Positions 25,601-38,269 of a stretch of 64,000 bases of DNA are shown one piece after another. The DNA is taken from assembly GCA_027186245.1 (NCBI GenBank), contig CP114489.1, positions 1,557,501-1,621,500 of the forward strand, in the 5' to 3' direction. Every line of letters starts with the position of its first letter. The first letter of the stretch is position 1. The position numbers and the translations under genes were made by a program. Below the pieces are notes generated by a model. The model made no database searches, was not told where the DNA came from, and saw only the letters and a program-made list of their open reading frames with translations. This DNA is from Coriaria nepalensis (Eukaryota; Streptophyta; Magnoliopsida; Cucurbitales; Coriariaceae).

Positions 25601-26192
25601 GTGCGGCAAAGCATCTCTTGGAGCAGAATTCTCAAGCTTTCAGTCAAATAACTAACAATCTTTCTACATACAAGGTGAATGTCTCATATCCTTCTTGGTG
25701 TGCTTATGATTTTTCAATTAAGATGTTGATTATAACAGTAGCTGCTGAGATAGGGATAGCTATCCATATTTTATGATGTTGCCCAGTCTAATTTTTGTGC
25801 TATAAGAATGTATAGGCATTTGGTTAGACTTGGTTTGTTTCTCCTGCTGGTATTACTAACCTATAACACTTGTTGGGTTGCATTATAGTTAATTACTTTC
25901 TTCAAGCAGTTGCAGGATAATATCAATCTCTTCTGCCGAACGAGGAAAAATATTACTGCCATACTAAATAAGTATGTTCATAGATATTCTTATCCTCAGT
26001 TTATTATAGATCATACCAGTCCCATGTCTGATTTACGCTTGAGAAAGAGTCTGCTTTGCTTTGTGAAACTAATATCTTTCGCATTTGTGCAGCATGAGAG
26101 ATATGCCAAGCATGATGAACCATATGCCACCACTTCCAGTGTCCCTCGATGAAGATCTTGCAAATAGTATTTTATCTAATACAACTTGGTAA
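22683..26192 (+). CDS. SANT-like / DUF3755 nuclear protein
   Basis: The reconstructed product is 280 aa. Exons: 22683-23005, 23412-23511, 24365-24421, 24542-24659, 25592-25674, 25910-25971, 26093-26192; frame is kept throughout. Residues 1-90 are Ser/Asn-rich and low in structure. A SANT/Myb-like segment follows (about 90-140: VEWSVQEQFLLEEGLDKF, then KIAATLGDKTVRDVALRCRW), then a basic stretch RKRRKAEEH (likely nuclear localisation). The C-terminal DUF3755 block includes GAAKHLLEQNSQAFSQI and LQDNINLFCRTRKNITAILN. The family is plant-conserved; I recall chromatin-related roles but cannot assign a reaction. The acceptor of exon 5 is ambiguous: CAG at 25591 or AAG at 25585, both in frame and differing by two residues. 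A leader exon near 22000-22107 (donor AAAG|GTAATG) and a 23-A tract directly before the ATG are notable. Confidence 0.85.
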
Positions 26193-27280
26193 GCTGTCAA
26201 AATTATCAGCTTCAGTACACATTCTATACTCCTATTAAGAGCAGGTGTGTGCAAGGAAAGAGCACAGAGCAAGTGGTTTATCTCGGATGGAGTCATCTTC
26301 TATTACTTCAGTTTCATATATATATATTTTGATCCTCATGAATTACTTTTAGAATATTAATACACTAACTAGAGTATACGGAGGTGGGGGTTAATTTGGA
26401 ACCATCTGACTTAGTTTACTAACGACTTCAAAGCAGATGAACGGACTGAATGTAATGGACGGCCCCTGCCCGTATTGTTTGAGGAGAGCTCACAGGAGTG
26501 TTGAATTAAACACGGGGAAGCTGCTGAGCTGGCAAAAATGTGTGTTTGACATTCCGATTCAGTCCAGGCTGAAACCACAGATCTCACTCACACAGCTGCA
26601 TCCCCCCTTCATGGGATTTTTCTTTCTTCTTGTCTGATAATCATATTGGAATTGGTTCTCCCCTCAATGCTCTAGAAATTTGATCTTGTACTCTTGTTAT
26701 ATAAATAAAATTATTGTGCCAAAAAAAAAAGTTATTTTGATACATATTGGTATGGTCTAATCATTTTCCATTTTACATTTCATATGCTAAGAACAGACGT
26801 AAGTGCAATTTTTTTTTTTTTAATTTATTTCTTTGCTGGTTGCTCTATGCATTTTTCTATGATGAGGGAGTGATTTGATTGATTCATTCTAATCATACTA
26901 TTGCGGTTGGGTTTTGCTAAAGGTAGTAGTAATCAGTAGCAGTTTCGATACGAATTGGGCAATGGCATCTGGTGAACTCAATAGTTATTTGAAACGGGAA
27001 AACCGCCACAGAAAATAGTTTTTTTTTGGGGGGGGGCTGAAAGACGGGTTGGAAACACAGAAAATTGACCAACACACAGCAATAAGTCGACCAGACGCAT
27101 TGCGAACATGGTACAGGAAGTATATACACGACAAAGAAACGAGCCTAAACAAGCAACGTAACTTACCTCCATTTCTATAGTCAGGCCGACCATTTGAAGG
27201 AAGAAAGGGAGGGGAAAAGAACCAAAACTTCAGAATTCTTGGTTCTGAAGTCTTAAATAAGTAAGCCAATATGACAGCCG
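26193..27280. other. Convergent 3' ends, no gene recognised
   Basis: The DUF3755 gene (plus) and the PUX7-like gene (minus) converge here. Most of it should be their 3' UTRs. It contains (TA)n at 26322-26331, an A-tract at 26720-26729, a T-tract at 26811-26821 and a T8-G8 run at 27019-27036. Short reading frames on the minus strand at 26917-27284 show no protein-like conservation that I recognise. Confidence 0.5.
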
Positions 27281-30200
27281 TCATTCCCAGGTAACGGAGA
27301 TCATTGAATTTGCAAGACCCGATTGGTCAAAGGTCAACTGGGTATCATAATCCAGGCTCTTTGATGCTCCCGGGATTGCATGAGTCAGGCGAAATCGTTT
27401 AGTCCTGGCTTCACCCAGCTGAAAGTAACAGAATGACCATAGCAACTGCAAATCAAGTGAAACCAATTCAGGCAAACTATCAACTACAAGCTTGTGACTG
27501 CACAAAAGCCTTTAAGCAGAAGAGTTTTGAACAGGCCTTGACCTACAGACCCTTCTCAGGCTTAGATTTATCGGATATTTGATAGTTACGGTCAAATGAA
27601 AAGGCCAAATGAACTAAAATAAAGATTTTTGAGTAACTTGTTATCATGATAAGGTGCAGAAAAAAAGTATTACGTTATCCCTTAAGAATAGATTCTGACC
27701 TGTATTGGTTCAGATCGAAGAAAATTGCGCTGAACCCTGCGACCATCTGGAAGACGGACTCCAACCCGACAAAGGAGGTTCCTGCCACCCTTGGGTTCTT
27801 CGGGCAAAGGTGGATAGGTTGGCTTCTCCGGTATTGAAGGTGCCTCTTTATCATTATCATCAGTATTAACATCGTTCTTTCCAGGTGAGACTACTCCCTC
27901 TCCCACTTGGCTAAATCCCCCAAGGGTTTGCATAGAAGCAGCACATGCTTGTTGTGCTTCCCCGTCCTCCTTGCTAGCTTTTTCTGCACTCAGAGCACTT
28001 ACAGTCAAGCAGCTATATTATAGGGATTATCATGTTTACTATGATTAGAAGCTCCATGAAATGAAATGATTCATTGGAAAGTTGAACAGCTCTTTTAAAA
28101 TGAAGCAAATACCCTAAAACAAGGTATTTCCTCGTACCTGAGTCTGGAATATAAAATTCTCATAATCGGTTTCAAGTATATAGGAGAGTGAATTTCTCAC
28201 AGTAGCTGAGTTCAAGGGTGGCCCATGATACAATCGGTAGGACATCTCAAATCAGACTATCTCAGGCATACCCAAGGGAAACGAACCATGAAGTCATAAA
28301 ACAACTACCCCATATTCTAAACCAGCGTATAAATAAAATTGGTTTTGAAAAGAAATGTTCTCATCTCAAGATGATGGCATTGAGTGAAAGATATTGCCAA
28401 TAAATTATTAAACTTCTTGTCGTACATTATGAGTTCTGCAAAGTTTAGGGTACATAAAGATGAAAGATAACTACCACGAGGAAAAAAAAAGAAAAAGAAA
28501 AAGAAAGAAGTATTTAGAGATGGGTAGAGAAGAGGAAAAGGCATACCTTTCAATTTTTGTGGAGCCATGGCACTTTCTCTAGGGCGTTTGTGGGACAGAC
28601 TAGTATGATGGTCCCTTGGGCCTCCATCCATGAATGGCAGCAGATCCTACAGTTGGTTTAATATTTTACCAAAAAAGAAACTTAATTTGCCTCCCCTCAC
28701 AAGCCTCTCCAGAGGCATCAAGTTGACGCCTTTTTCCCTTATGGAAAAAATTATACAAAAGCCATGTTCAAAACCTACAAACCACATCATCATAAAACCT
28801 ACCTCTAACAAACGTTCTGGCTGCACCATTCCAGTCCAGGAGCGTATCTTTTGGCCTGTGATGGGATCAATGACAAGAACTACAGGAATAAATTCCAATT
28901 TGTAGTACGTACAAACCTTCTGACCTTCAGTTGTGTCATCATAAACCTATCGACATATACAAATTTTAGACCAATCAAATATGAATAGCCCACATCATTT
29001 AGGTAAGAAAAGAACACGGTAATACAGTATTTCACCATATGGAACACACACATTAAACATTAAAATTTGAGTTACACTCTTCCAAAAACTGATTCATTGC
29101 AGTCACCATTACAGTCGTCCTCTATGATTCATTGCATTCAATAGAATCTTGAGGTTCTTAAAATCCAACCCATGAAATTTTCTACATTCATGTTTCAAAG
29201 TCCATAAGAGCAGCTTTATGAGGAGGTAAAATAATTATTTTAATAATGGAAAATCTCTCAACCAAGAAAATTTCTGACTCTTCTCACACTGTCAGCAAGG
29301 CTCAACCTACATATAAGCAGATCTAAACTATCTTTCATTGAGTTATAAGCCATCGACTTCATCATAACGTAGCTGGAGCCTGGAAAGTTGAGGATATCTT
29401 AATTTATGCAGACCCCATTCCATATCTACAAGAAGGACAACTAAAGAAAATGTGGTCATTAAGGAAGGACTTATATTAGTGCCGAACAACTCTGTGTACA
29501 AAACTGGATGAAAACTGAGATAAGAATTTTTCAGTAAGAAAAATATTGAAGAATACTAACAAAATAATAGAACTTTCTGAGATTAAAAGCGAATAGATTA
29601 AATCAGGAAGAAAGCCCTTTCCTATTGTAGCATGAAGCATTAAAGCTAACCTGCCAAAAGATAAAATTGGTGCCAATAGTTTGAGAAACTGCTTCATTTG
29701 CCCATGTGTCTCGATTAAGCTACAAAATAATAGCCGGATAAGTTCTCAGCTAGGAAGTTCAACAAATAAAAGGATTAAGATGACATAAGTGTCAGAGAAC
29801 TACCATATGTGAGCTGAACTCTTTGGTCGATTGCAAATTTACAAGCAACCACTTGTCCTGGAGAGATGCAGCACTTTTTGCCTGTACTTGGTGAAGGATA
29901 CAACTTCCAATAAATTGACTGAAAGGATATAAGGATTACGGAAAATGCAAAGCTAATAAGCTATATCCAGGCCTATAAAAACGTATACAAATATGTATTA
30001 TCACAACAGAATGCTAGATACCAATCTCAGGTTGATGTAACATTTGAAATCCATGTTATGAAAAGAGAAAAAAATAAGCTTAAAAGGGTGCTTTGAGAAT
30101 ACCAAAGCACTAGATTAAAGGAGGCGATCAATGAAAGCATTAAAAAATAAATAATAAATAAATAATAATAACAACAATAACAGATACACAGTGACTAATA

Positions 30201-32047
30201 CATATTGGTCAAACTTCCTCCTTTACACCAAGCATCTAAAGATGGCAGTTATGCATCAAAAAGGGGAAAAATAAATAAACAACACACGCACACACAAACC
30301 CCTCCCCCCCCTCAAAAAAAAGAGAAGAAAATATGGGCTCCATATCTACATTATATATATATATATCATACATTGACTCTAATTACCTTGTCAAAGGAGC
30401 CCTGGAACATCAGATGAAAAGGAGGTCGATATAAAGATGCAAGATTATCTCGTGAATGATCTGTTGTAGATGCAGAACCTTGTTCTGATTCCCAGACCCG
30501 GGGACGTTTCATTTCCTCATCAAAATTTCTGAATGCAACTACAGAACCGGATTCAAGTGAAGAATATCCCACCCTTGAAGCTCTATACAAAGATGACAAG
30601 TTTTAGCAAATTTATAGAGTAAATAATAAACACTATCATCTAAAAAAAAATACCATAGGTAAATGAAAAAGAGGGGGAACAAAACACGGTAAAATTGCAT
30701 GATCAAATGATCAAACCATCTTGCCAAATCTGTTGGGGGCCGGGGGGCGGTAGACCCCAGCTGAAACAAAAACTAAATCATAGAAGTTTGATTGAAATAT
30801 CATCTTGCCTGTGCCAATGTTAAATGCTGGTGGAAAAATAAAGAGATACAATTTTTAATCCTAAGTGAATGCCGGTACAAGAAATGACGGGAAGTCTTTC
30901 ATAATCAACAAACAGGAAATAACATGATAAGCAGACAATAATAATCATGAAAATCCAAAATAATTAGAAACCAAACAGAAATGCTATCATGAGAAAATAG
31001 TTGTAGAAGTTCATGATAAAACCATTATTGTCCTAGAAAACTAATTAAAAGCATGCAGTCTAAAGAGAAAAGAAAAACTATACCCATACAATATGGCATC
31101 ATCATAGAGAGCTTCCCTTATAACAGGTAAAGGAGGGCGTACATCTTTGCCATCATTCTGCCCAACAGTTTCAATCTCTTCATTTTTCTTTGGCTCACTG
31201 ATACAATGTATCAAGAAAGTTTTTTAACGGAAAAAAAAAAAAGAAAAAAACAAACCAGTGAACCCAAATTTTCAAGTACAAACAAAGACACTTCTTTTTA
31301 GTTGATTTTCCACGTACCAGCTACTTTGATCAACTCTAGAGCTGATATTTTCTTCTGGAAAAGCATATGAAGGCGCTGTTACGCCACCACTCTCATTTCC
31401 CACATAGTAGAGCTGAAGAGCTTCCTCAAGCTTCCAACTTGTGGCCTAATTCACAAAACACCCAGCTTATTGAATACCATGATTCAAGAAAATTGCTTTA
31501 CAGGCTGGCACATTATATCAAATAATAAAAAAAACAAAGGAATTGGACAGCAAGATGAAGCAAGCAATAACAGGAGAAGGGCAGGTAGTAAGGGTTATTA
31601 TATCATGCATATCGAAAAAGTTAGGGAAAAAAAATGGGAGTCCGCATCATAGGGGCTTGATAATTACTGCTCCAGAATCAGCTGCAAGCAACCTCAAATT
31701 TCAATCCCTAAGTTGAAAGTCACCAATTTTTTAAGAAAACAAAAAAACCCATAACACCAAACTTAATAAAATCAAAATTCATATTTATTCAGATATCAAT
31801 AGTAGTAGTACTCTCATTAACAATCACGCTTTAACTTACAAAATCAAGGGTGAAGGAATGATCATGAAACGTGCAGAAATTGCTGAATATAACATTAGAT
31901 TATAGATCAATAAAAAATGCGGAGAAGAAACGGAAAAGATTTGACCTGTAAGAACTGCGTGGCGATATCGGCGGTTTGTCCGACGGCAATCTCGAGAAAA
32001 GAAGCGACCATGTCCTGCTTCTCTGTCGCCGATAAAACGCCGTCCAT
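27281..32047 (-). CDS. PUX7: Plant UBX domain-containing protein, PUX7-type (UBA-UAS-UBX)
   Basis: The reconstructed product is 459 aa from ten exons, 5' to 3' on the minus strand: 32047-31946, 31445-31318, 31197-31084, 30582-30387, 29881-29804, 29719-29651, 28946-28803, 28646-28547, 27983-27700, 27445-27281; all junctions keep frame. The N-terminal UBA-like helix region reads EKQDMVASFLEIAVGQTADI plus ATSWKLEEALQLYY (residues 9-48). A thioredoxin-fold UAS domain follows (about 190-300: KWLLVNLQS, VLVIDPITGQKIRSWTGM), then an acidic linker, and a C-terminal UBX domain (about 375-459) starting LCRVGVRLPDGRRVQRNF and ending LANSMISVTWE. PUX proteins are Cdc48/p97 adaptors; UBA-UBX members deliver ubiquitinated clients to Cdc48. 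The usual Cdc48-contacting FPR loop is not obvious in the UBX part. The ATG at 32047 begins the conserved N-terminus. Confidence 0.93.
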
Positions 32048-33404
32048 CTTGGTTAACTCACGGTGAGTCTGCGTGAGCTCGAGTCTCTTCAATCTCTAGC
32101 AGAAGAGACTGAGAGTAAAGAAAATAAAAAGAGAGAAAAATCTTCTTTTTTTTTTTTGGAGGATTTAAAAAATAGGGAACTTGCCACTGGATCTAATGAG
32201 TATGTATTTATTATTGGGGGGGTTTTTTTCGAAAATATTTTTTTACTTATTTATTTATTTATTTATTTATTGAGATTTAAGAATGATAATTACATATAAC
32301 AATATGACTTACTCTTAACTTAATACAAAATTAAGAGAATATACTTATAATTACTAAAGAATTGTTTATACAAGTATTTTGAAATATGTTTATATTTTAA
32401 AATATATTTTAACGATATATTATAATTTTTTTAAAAATATATTATATTAAATTAAATAAGATTTCTATATTTTAATTAATATTTAATAATTATAAAAAAT
32501 ATCACTAAAAATTTAAAAATTATATTTTCTTCATTCGAATCCAATTTCATGTTGTTGCCTTTGGGGCGATGAGCTCCATCCCCGTGGAGGTGATAAATGA
32601 AATTAGAGAATAGAGAAGAAAATATAATTTTAAATTTATAAGAGTATTTTTTTTTAATTATTAAAAATTAAAATATATAATATATTAAATCATATCTTTT
32701 AAAAATATATTTTAAAATTTTTAAATAAACGAGCATTAAAATTTTAAAATATTTATTTATAATATCAATTAAGTTTAAATGATTTATAATTATTTTATTT
32801 ATGTAAATAAAAGAGTATAAAAATGTTTTAATTGATGAAAAATAATTAAATTTCATATTTAATATTAAAATTTCACAATTAAACTTAAATATAAAATAAT
32901 AAGTTAAAAATATATACTTATAATTTTATTTCATTCCTCATAAATAAAAAAGAGATTAAAAATATTTACTTTAATTATTTGGACGTTAATATATTTAAAT
33001 TATAAAAAAAATTATATAATAATATTTATTTATTATTATTATTTTTTATTTTTATTTTTGGTCCAAAAATCCTCTTTAGAGGAGAGTCATTACTTTTTGG
33101 GCAAAATCAAACTGTTTGGATGAAGAGAGAATAATCATATCGGTCATTAAAATACATCGATGTATCGTTTCCTAGAAGTACGAGCCCAAGGAAGAAAATA
33201 TCTAGTCTCATCCATTTCAGTGGGCCCCACTAACGTGACGTCAATGAATGGTCGTACTTCCTCTACCTCTTCTTTTCTCTTTATTTAAACGCATCGCCCA
33301 TATTTCTTCTTTCGACCGATACGTACCTTCGTCTTCTTCTTGTTCTTCTCTCATCTCAACAATCACCCAATCAGAGCACAGAGAAGATAAAGGCCTCTCC
33401 TCCT
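32048..33404. other. AT-rich divergent intergenic region
   Basis: It separates the PUX7-like gene from the divergent cathepsin B-like gene. 32230-33050 is extremely AT-rich (TTTA repeats at 32242-32273, many AAATATATTTTAA words), broken by one GC-richer patch at 32545-32605. No coding sequence was seen. A matrix-attachment or spacer role is possible but not shown. Confidence 0.6.
33221..33290 (+). promoter_or_regulatory. Promoter elements of the cathepsin B-like gene
   Basis: A GGGCCCCAC box (33222-33230, TCP-type consensus), a palindromic TGACGTCA (33236-33243, the bZIP/TGA C-box) and a TATA-like TTATTTAAA (33281-33289) lie in this order 115-185 bp upstream of the ATG at 33405. The TGACG core is a known TGA-factor target in defence and stress promoters; that it works here is inferred. 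Confidence 0.5.
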
Positions 33405-34475
33405 ATGGCGACTTGCTTTTTACTTGTCGTAGCTTTCTGCTCCGTCTTCCACAATCAAGTACCTGATATATCTCCTCCTCAATCTCTTTCTTACCTCCAT
33501 TTTTATACCTCAACTTTGACTAGATCGTATTTATTCTCTTGTTCAGCAGGTCGTTGCAGACGAGGAGCAGCTTCCCAAGCTGAATCTCGATTCTCGAATT
33601 CTCCAGGTACAGTTTTTGATCGGAGTATTAGATTAGGAAATTTTTTGTACTACAAGGAAACAATTTGAATTCGTTGACTATAGAAGAAATATTCTCTTTT
33701 TTTTTTTTTTTTTTAACTCGATAGAAATTTGCAGGAATCGATTGTTAAGCATGTAAATCAACATCCAAATGCTGGCTGGGAGGCTGAAATGAACCCTAGG
33801 TTTTCCGATTATACTGTGAGTTGTAATTTATTTGAAATTTTTTTTTTTTTGGTTTTGTTTTTCTAGTTTTTGGACCATACTTGGAATTATACATGAATTT
33901 GTCCCCTTTCAATTTCTAGGTTGGCCAATTTAAGCACTTGCTTGGTGTCAAACCAACTCCTAAAAAGGAATTATTGAGCGTTCCAGTTGTAACCCATTCA
34001 AGATCTTTGAAGCTGCCGAGTAGTTTTGATGCAAGAACAGCCTGGCCACAGTGCTCTAGTATTGGAAGAGTTCTTGATCAGGGACACTGTGGTTCCTGCT
34101 GGGCTTTTGGCGCGGTTGAATCACTTTCAGATCGCTTTTGCATTCAGTTTGACAGGGTAACTGAAAAAACGTTTTTCTTTTGGCAGAAACATGTTATTTC
34201 ATTGATGATTGATTTCACCGTGTGCTCCGTTGTGATTATATGAAGTGATGATCCCTTTTGGCATTTTTTATGCAGAACATTTCTCTCTCTGTTAATGATC
34301 TTTTGGCTTGCTGTGGTTTCTTGTGTGGTAGTGGCTGCAACGGGGGTTACCCTCTTTATGCCTGGCGGTACTTTGTCCACCATGGAGTTGTAACCGAAGA
34401 GGTAATAAGTTCTTCTTTCCTCCTTCCTTCCTTTTTCTGTAATCTTTTCTTTCATGTCCATAGGTTTGAAACTAA

Positions 34476-34517
<42 letters not shown>

Positions 34518-35220
34518 ATTTGTTGGATCTTGCAGTGTGACCCTTACTTTGACGATGCCGGATGTTCCCACCCTGGTTGTGAGCCCGCCTACCCTACTCC
34601 AAAGTGCATTAGAAAGTGTGTTGATTCAAACCAGCTTTGGAGTAAATCAAAGCACTACAGTGTTAGTGCCTACAGAGTCAACTCTGACCCACATGATATT
34701 ATGGCCGAAGTTTATAAGAACGGACCCGTTGAGGTTTCCTTCACCGTGTATGAGGTAAAGAAGAGGCATGCGTCATATGGTATTTGAGGTTTCTTGATTT
34801 AGCAAATTAAAATTACAATTTTTTGCAGGACTTTGCTCACTATAAATCTGGAGTGTACAAGCACATTACTGGGGAAGAAATGGGAGGTCATGCAGTGAAG
34901 CTTATCGGATGGGGGACAGGTGATGCAGGGGACGACTACTGGGTGAGCAGATATTTTTCAATTTTTTTAATGTAAAAAATTGGATTTTTATCAGTCTGTA
35001 TTTAAACAGGATTTGGTTGTTTACTTCGTTTTCTATGCAGCTTGTGGCAAATCAGTGGAACAGAAACTGGGGTGATGATGGATACTTTATGATAAGAAGA
35101 GGAAGCAATGAGTGCGGGATAGAGGGTGATGTGGTGGCCGGCCTGGCTTCGTCCAAGAATGTGATAAGAGAGATTGGAAGCAAGGAGAATGTTGATGCAG
35201 ATGTTGTTGCATCTTTCTAA
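33405..35220 (+). CDS. CATHB: Cathepsin B-like cysteine protease (papain family C1A)
   Basis: A complete 355-aa preproenzyme. Exons: 33405-33458, 33550-33606, 33735-33815, 33920-34156, 34276-34401, 34536-34754, 34829-34942, 35041-35220; every intron is phase 0. Exon 1 encodes a hydrophobic signal sequence ([14 protein letters not shown]), giving secretory/vacuolar targeting. The propeptide has [15 protein letters not shown]. Mature catalytic motifs: [16 protein letters not shown] (oxyanion Gln and nucleophile Cys), [11 protein letters not shown] (catalytic His) and [13 protein letters not shown] (catalytic Asn). The CNGGYP block is typical of cathepsin B. Plant cathepsin B enzymes act in senescence, defence and programmed cell death. 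Oddity: the usual NSWN around the catalytic Asn is NQWN; the Asn itself is kept. It appears functional. Confidence 0.95.
34478..34515. repeat. (TA)n microsatellite in a cathepsin B intron
   Basis: About 18 TA units lie just upstream of the acceptor TTGCAG (ends 34535) in the intron after exon 5. Probably length-polymorphic. Confidence 0.9.
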
Positions 35221-36084
35221 ATTCTAGTTCAAAATATGGTTCCTGGTCTATCAAAATGAACTGCGGGTTTATGTATATATACTCCATATGATGAAAGCCA
35301 TGAAGAATAACTGATTCTAGCCATTGTTGTACCTCTATTTTCTTTATGCAAGCAAGGCACTGTACCTCTACATTAATTTAATGAATTTACCCAAATGGGG
35401 CAGTGTTTTAGTTACCCAACTTGAATTGAGTCATTCGTAGTTGGTCGGGCTACCAAACACGAATTCCTTGCCAATCAAATCAATACTTCGCGAAATCTAG
35501 TTGAATGTCAAGACAGAACCAATCCCAGAGTCCAGTCGGTTGATTATTTTTAGACTGTATGGTTCTGAATTTCAATTCCTTTTTTTTTTTCGATTGCTAT
35601 TTCTTTAACACGTTATTTATCCAATTCCAATTCCAATTCCAATTCTTGATTTTGATTTCGATCAAGAATTGATACGTCATTAATTTTTTATTTCGATCGT
35701 TAATTTTCAATTCCAATTCCAGTATAAATAATTTAACTATTCCTACTTTTTGCAAAATAATTCAATTACGTATATAAAAAAAAATCACTGTTAGTCATCA
35801 TCTAAATTCATTTTCATATGCATTATTATCAGTCGTATAGGCGGCTCCCGTTCTTTTAGAATTTTAGATAAAATTAAAATTTGAGTCATTTATAATTAAT
35901 AGATAATTAATTAAGAAAATTATTGATATTTAAAAAAAAAAAATTTAACGTTCATATTTGACTGTTAAAAGATATGAAAAAATTTTAAATATTAAAAATA
36001 AATTTTAAAAAATTGATAACAAATATAATTCAGATTTTTTAACATTAAATTATATAAATAATAATATGAGATTATTTTTAAATT

Positions 36085-36122
<38 letters not shown>

Positions 36123-36560
36123 TTTTGGACCCTAACCGATAGATTCAGTTGATTAAATGGGAGAGCATTAGTCGCCCAGGTATGTTCTAGCACTTCAGCA
36201 ATTATAATCCTGTTAATGAGAAGACGACACATTCCCGAAGCTAAAATAGGGGAACGTGCGTGGAGATAAGGTGGTCACAGGGCAGAACAATGAACGTGAA
36301 AGCTGCAGAGCATCTTGGAAAATGGCACAAGTAACGATTATATTACAACTTAGTACTTACAAAAATGGATGGGCATTGCTGTGCTAATGATATAATGGAT
36401 TTGGCTTACATTCTTTATCAACACTCTTCTTTGACACATGATTCATAGATTTTCACGTTAGGGAAAAAAAAAATTGGCCTAATTTTCCCTCCGAACTGAA
36501 CAACCACTTGAGAAACATATCTGATAGCTGAAATGAAACTACTGCAAGAAACTCAATCTG
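35221..36560. other. AT-rich intergenic region with minor repeats
   Basis: The cathepsin B 3' UTR occupies the start. CAATTC tandem units lie at 35621-35645, directly followed by a perfect hairpin AATTCTTGAT/ATCAAGAATT (35641-35670, 10-nt loop). A (TA)n run lies at 36091-36117. No coding similarity was seen. Confidence 0.6.
36181..36223 (+). repeat. Inverted repeat, left arm (43 bp)
   Basis: It matches the reverse complement of 36853-36895 with one mismatch (CTTCAGCAA against CTTCTGCAA). The similarity continues weakly on both sides. It lies about 340 bp beyond the stop of the NIP30-type remnant. Confidence 0.9.
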
Positions 36561-37297
36561 TCATTTATCTTCGCTTTCATCACTACTATATGAAACTAGC
36601 CCTGCTGGGGTTTTCCCAACATCGTGAATGGTGTCTCGTGCATTATCATCAACATCAGCCCGGGCTTTATTAGGAGGAATTGGAGATTCTTCAAGACTTG
36701 TGGGCCCGAGTTTGGGCTTCTTTGGCTGGGGCTTCACTTTGATGACCATTCCTAAGGGGCGAGTGGATTCATTTTCTTCACGATTGGTTTTGGTTCCTGC
36801 AAATAGTTTGATACTCCATCATCATCAAAATATAGCAGATAGAAGGTATCATCTTCTCATTAACAGGATTATAATTGCAGAAGTGCTAGAACATACTGGC
36901 AACCAAATTATTAAATCCTTGGAATAAATCGAATGAGCCCGCCTAGATAATGACATGGACAAGTCATTTGACTCGATACGATATAACTAACAGGTTCGCT
37001 CTGTCAGCTCTTAATAAAACATCTCAAATACCAAGACTTTCAGTTATGCATTATCTGAGAATGAGCACATGAAACAAATTTTTAGTTTAATAAACCAATT
37101 GGAATGAGAATGAGGCCAACCTGGATTACAAGAGCAGGAGGTGCTTCCTTAAGCTCTTGTACGATAGTAGACTGTTCTGCAACTGCTGCCTGAAACCATG
37201 AAACCAGCATGTTAGTTGCAAGTTCAAGTAATGACTCAATGTTTACAAGTACACAAGTACATAACATGTGTAGACAAGTATATAATACACACACACG

Positions 37298-37330
<33 letters not shown>

Positions 37331-37897
37331 TACTTGAAAGCTCAGGAGCTGCTGTGCTTCCTCATCTGCCATCTGCCGCTCATATTCTCTCCTTGACTGA
37401 ATGAAGAGCAAAGAGTAGTGAGTTAATATGATAACCTTACAGGAAACAAGAAAATCTTAATAAAACTTTAAGGATGAGATGGCTAATATATTGTTCTTCC
37501 CCTAAACCGCAATAAGAAACACTACACAAGCCCATAGTCCACACATTTTCTCTAGAGATCCAGAAATACATTCAATCGTACATGTTTTTAAAAGCTTTCA
37601 CACATTCCAACTGTGTAGATATTGATCTTCCACAATAGTCCTACCATTTCCAGGTTATCAAGAAACTCAGTCTCATCCTCATCCAGAGCTTTGGGCGGTC
37701 CTGTAGTAACAAGAGAAAATTCAGTTTTATCCTCAATAGTTTATTTTATTTTATTATTATTACTTTTTTAACGATAATTATTCCAAACAACTTTACAATC
37801 ATCAAGAACTTGGATCTACATTACACTTATAGCACTTACTATGCTTGAACCTTTCACTAAATTCAGCATCGCGCTTATCTTTGTTCTCCTTCAAAAT
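36561..37897 (-). pseudogene. NIP30/FAM192A (PSME3-interacting protein)-type gene, truncated and frameshifted
   Basis: Exons on the minus strand: 37897-37840 (ILKENKDKRDAEFSERFKH), 37700-37645 (RPPKALDEDETEFLDNLEM), 37396-37334 (SRREYERQMADEEAQQLLSF), 37189-37121 (AAVAEQSTIVQELKEAPPAL) and 36796-36561 (ends LVSYSSDESEDK). This is the conserved NIP30 N-terminal domain plus its acidic tail; the animal homologue binds the PA28gamma proteasome activator in the nucleus. Two defects are visible. The first exon, which should carry the start Met and a FVSE-type segment, is not found upstream before 40.2 kb. In the last exon, the phase-0 frame (KPIVKKMNPLAP) hits TAG, while GMVIKVKPQPKKPKL continues in another frame; one lost base in the C-run of GCCCCTTAGG explains it. 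Splice sites are otherwise good, suggesting recent decay. Confidence 0.75.
36853..36895 (-). repeat. Inverted repeat, right arm (43 bp)
   Basis: Reverse-complement partner of 36181-36223, placed in the intron just upstream (in gene sense) of the last exon of the NIP30-type remnant. The two arms enclose that exon with a spacing of 629 bp. Confidence 0.9.
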
Positions 37898-38269
37898 CTG
37901 CATCGAAAAAAGGGGAAGATTTAAGTGAGAATACTTAAAAGACACATTAACTGAATATATTACACAGAAACAAGATATACCCTATAATTAGAAGAAACAT
38001 AAAAGATCATGCATATGATGTTTATAAGATCACAAACTACCGCTCAAAAGAATGCAACAGGTGTAGATATCAATGTATGACCACATAAGATATTACAAAG
38101 TGCATTTTATGCATGGAATGAAATAGCCAATTTGATTTTTGGAAGCACCATTGGACTGTGAGCTTCTAAAATAACCATGACCACTGGAATTCTTAATCGA
38201 TATAATTTAGTCCAGAAGTAGCAGACAAAACTCACAACCATATTAGGCTTTTATTATAGATAAAGCCTA

